Shown here in pieces: positions 38,088-39,832 of a stretch of 39,832 bases of DNA. The notes beneath the pieces are model-generated. The model did no database searches and had not been told where the DNA came from. It saw only the letters and a list, made by a program, of their open reading frames with translations. The position numbers and the translations under genes were made by a program. Numbering within the stretch: position 1 is the first letter of the stretch; the number at the start of each line of letters is the position of its first letter. This DNA is from an uncultured Bacilli bacterium (lineage in GTDB: Bacteria; Bacillota_I; Bacilli_A; RF39; UBA660). The stretch is from contig CANRLP010000003.1 in NCBI GenBank assembly GCA_947631515.1, positions 1 to 39,832 on the forward strand. The letters run 5' to 3'.

Positions 38088-39500
38088 ATGAAGAAGTTAG
38101 AAAAATATAATCAAAAAAGAGATTTTAAAAAAACTAAAGAACCGTTTGGTAAAGAAATAACTAAAAAGAGTAAAAAATTACATTTTGCCGTACAATATCA
38201 TTTAGCGCGTAAGGATCATTATGACTTTCGTTTGGAATATGATGGTGTTTTAAAAAGTTGGGCCATACCAAAAGGACCTTCCTACAATCCAAAAGATAAA
38301 AGATTAGCTGTACAAGTAGAAGATCATCCTTATTCTTATCGTAATTTTGAAGGTATTATTCCTAAAGGTGAATATGGTGGTGGAACTGTCATGCTTTGGG
38401 ATGAAGGGTATTATGAAATTATCGAGGATACGACACACGGTTTAAAAAAAGGTTCGATCAAATTTATTTTACATGGTAAGAGACTAAAAGGCCATTGGAC
38501 CCTTGTGTATTTTAAAGAAGATAATTGGCTATTAATTAAAGAAAAAGATGAAGTAAAAGGTTTTAAGGATATAAATGAATATAATACAAGTGTTAAAACG
38601 GGTCGAACGATTGAGGAAATAGAAGAGGGTAAAGCTAAAAAAAGAAAGCAAAGTAATAAAAAAACAAGTACTATTAAGCTTACTAATCCCGATAAAGTAA
38701 TTTTTTTAAAACCTAAAATTACCAAACAAGATATTTTTAAGTACTATGAAAAAGTTAGTGAAAGAATGCTTCCTTTTGTAGAAAATAGGATTTTAAGTAC
38801 GATTCGGTGCCCGGATGGTGTAAATGGCGAATGCTTTTTTAAAAAACATTTAGAAGAAAATAAAAATGGTTTAGGAAAAATAAAATTACCTAGTGATAAA
38901 GGTCATAAAGAAGATTATTACTATATTAAAGATGCTTCGGGTATTTTAGGAGAAGTTCAAATGAATGGGTATGAATTTCATGTTTGGGGAAGTAATGTCA
39001 CTCATTTAAACCATCCTGATTTTTTGGTTTTTGATTTAGATCCTGATGAAGGTATGAGTATTAATAAAATTCGTCAAGGAGTTAAAGATTTAAAAAGTAT
39101 TTTAGATGAGTTACATTTAACTAGTTTTTTAAAAACAAGTGGAGGTAAAGGCTACCATGTAGTTGTTCCAATCCATCAAATAAAAACATGGTCAAAATTT
39201 CGGGAAGTAGCTAAAAATGTCGCCGAAATTATGGAAGCTAAATGGCCAGATAGATATGTTTCTAATGTTCGTAAGAATAAAAGAAAAGGTAAAATTTTTA
39301 TTGACTGGATTCGCAATACTAAAGGTGCTACTAGTGTGGCTCCCTATTCTTTAAGAACTAAAAAGAAAGCAGCGGTATCTATGCCTATTAGATGGAGCGA
39401 ATTGGATAAAGTAAAACCTAATGAAATTACGATGGAAGAAGCTATCAAGCGTTTAAAAAGAAAAGATCCTTGGGAAAACTTCTTTTTAATAGACCAATAA
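38088..39500 (+). CDS. LigD-like protein: 3'-phosphoesterase domain plus primase/polymerase domain, no ATP-dependent ligase domain
   Basis: PE domain 'LHFAVQYHLARKDHYDFRLEYDGVLKSWAIPKGPS', 'GIIPKGEYGGGTVMLWDEG'; Pol domain 'FLVFDLDPDEG', 'KTSGGKGYHVVVPI', 'KGKIFIDWIRNTKGATSVAPYSLR'. Confidence 0.92.
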   Translation: MKKLEKYNQKRDFKKTKEPFGKEITKKSKKLHFAVQYHLARKDHYDFRLEYDGVLKSWAIPKGPSYNPKDKRLAVQVEDHPYSYRNFEGIIPKGEYGGGTVMLWDEGYYEIIEDTTHGLKKGSIKFILHGKRLKGHWTLVYFKEDNWLLIKEKDEVKGFKDINEYNTSVKTGRTIEEIEEGKAKKRKQSNKKTSTIKLTNPDKVIFLKPKITKQDIFKYYEKVSERMLPFVENRILSTIRCPDGVNGECFFKKHLEENKNGLGKIKLPSDKGHKEDYYYIKDASGILGEVQMNGYEFHVWGSNVTHLNHPDFLVFDLDPDEGMSINKIRQGVKDLKSILDELHLTSFLKTSGGKGYHVVVPIHQIKTWSKFREVAKNVAEIMEAKWPDRYVSNVRKNKRKGKIFIDWIRNTKGATSVAPYSLRTKKKAAVSMPIRWSELDKVKPNEITMEEAIKRLKRKDPWENFFLIDQ

Positions 39501-39545
39501 TTGGAGTTTTATGCTATGATAAATAAGTAAAAAAGGAAAGTTTTT

Positions 39546-39806
39546 ATGAAAAATATTGAAGAATTAATTAATAATACAATACATAATAATGAATTAGTTA
39601 AAATAAATGATAAATTATATTTAACGAAAGAACAAATGGCCATATTAGATGTTAATCATATAAATTATCAATCATGTTCTTCGATTACGGAAATTTTGCT
39701 ATTAATTGAAGATATTTTAAGTACTGAACCCGACGATTTTGATGATTTGGATGAAGTTGCCAAATCTTTACAAGAATTTCAATATTATCATTATACAAAT
39801 AAGTAA
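39546..39806 (+). CDS. Small hypothetical protein
   Basis: 86 aa; AAAGGAAAG upstream of ATG. Confidence 0.6.
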   Translation: MKNIEELINNTIHNNELVKINDKLYLTKEQMAILDVNHINYQSCSSITEILLLIEDILSTEPDDFDDLDEVAKSLQEFQYYHYTNK

Positions 39807-39832
39807 GAAATGGGCAATAACCGTTTCTTTTT
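39806..39832 (+). terminator. Terminator truncated by the window edge
   Basis: AGAAATGG-N7-CCGTTTCT then T-run. Confidence 0.65.

Noticed and set aside
1-39832. Alternative genetic code (UGA = Trp), considered because of the Mollicutes-like composition
   Set aside because: TGA terminates genes (padR at 26326-26328) and all Trp codons examined are TGG.

Overview
The window is a gene-dense, AT-rich chromosomal segment of a Firmicutes/Bacilli-like bacterium. TGA is used as a stop (e.g. the ATGA overlap at 26325-26328), so the genetic code is the standard bacterial one. Housekeeping content: gltX, cysS, T-box-pheS-pheT, dus, rubrerythrin, a small (p)ppGpp synthetase-like protein, a two-component system, an ABC transporter with a PadR/DUF1700 regulatory pair, tRNA-Asn and tRNA-His. 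The accessory content of most interest is: (1) a surface protein whose 3' end carries a GC-rich tract with a perfect 14-bp palindrome and a 'GVRP' C-type-lectin-like ending, opening from a poly-G tract at the window edge; (2) an 11-bp perfect hairpin enclosing the Shine-Dalgarno and start codon of a ClpC-like gene, a candidate RNA thermometer or operator; (3) a protein with nine near-identical 29-aa helical repeats whose variation is confined to a few positions, flanked by mTERF-like N- and C-terminal segments and overlapping a small partner gene, a candidate modular nucleic-acid-binding system; (4) a divergent GroEL-like chaperonin translationally coupled to a radical-SAM/DUF4130 'DNA metabolism' pair; (5) a LigD-like phosphoesterase-polymerase protein with no ligase domain; (6) a candidate R-S-E ADP-ribosyltransferase; (7) a candidate papain/transglutaminase-like cysteine protease gene split by one in-frame TAA. 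All family calls come from reading motifs by eye; no database search was run.
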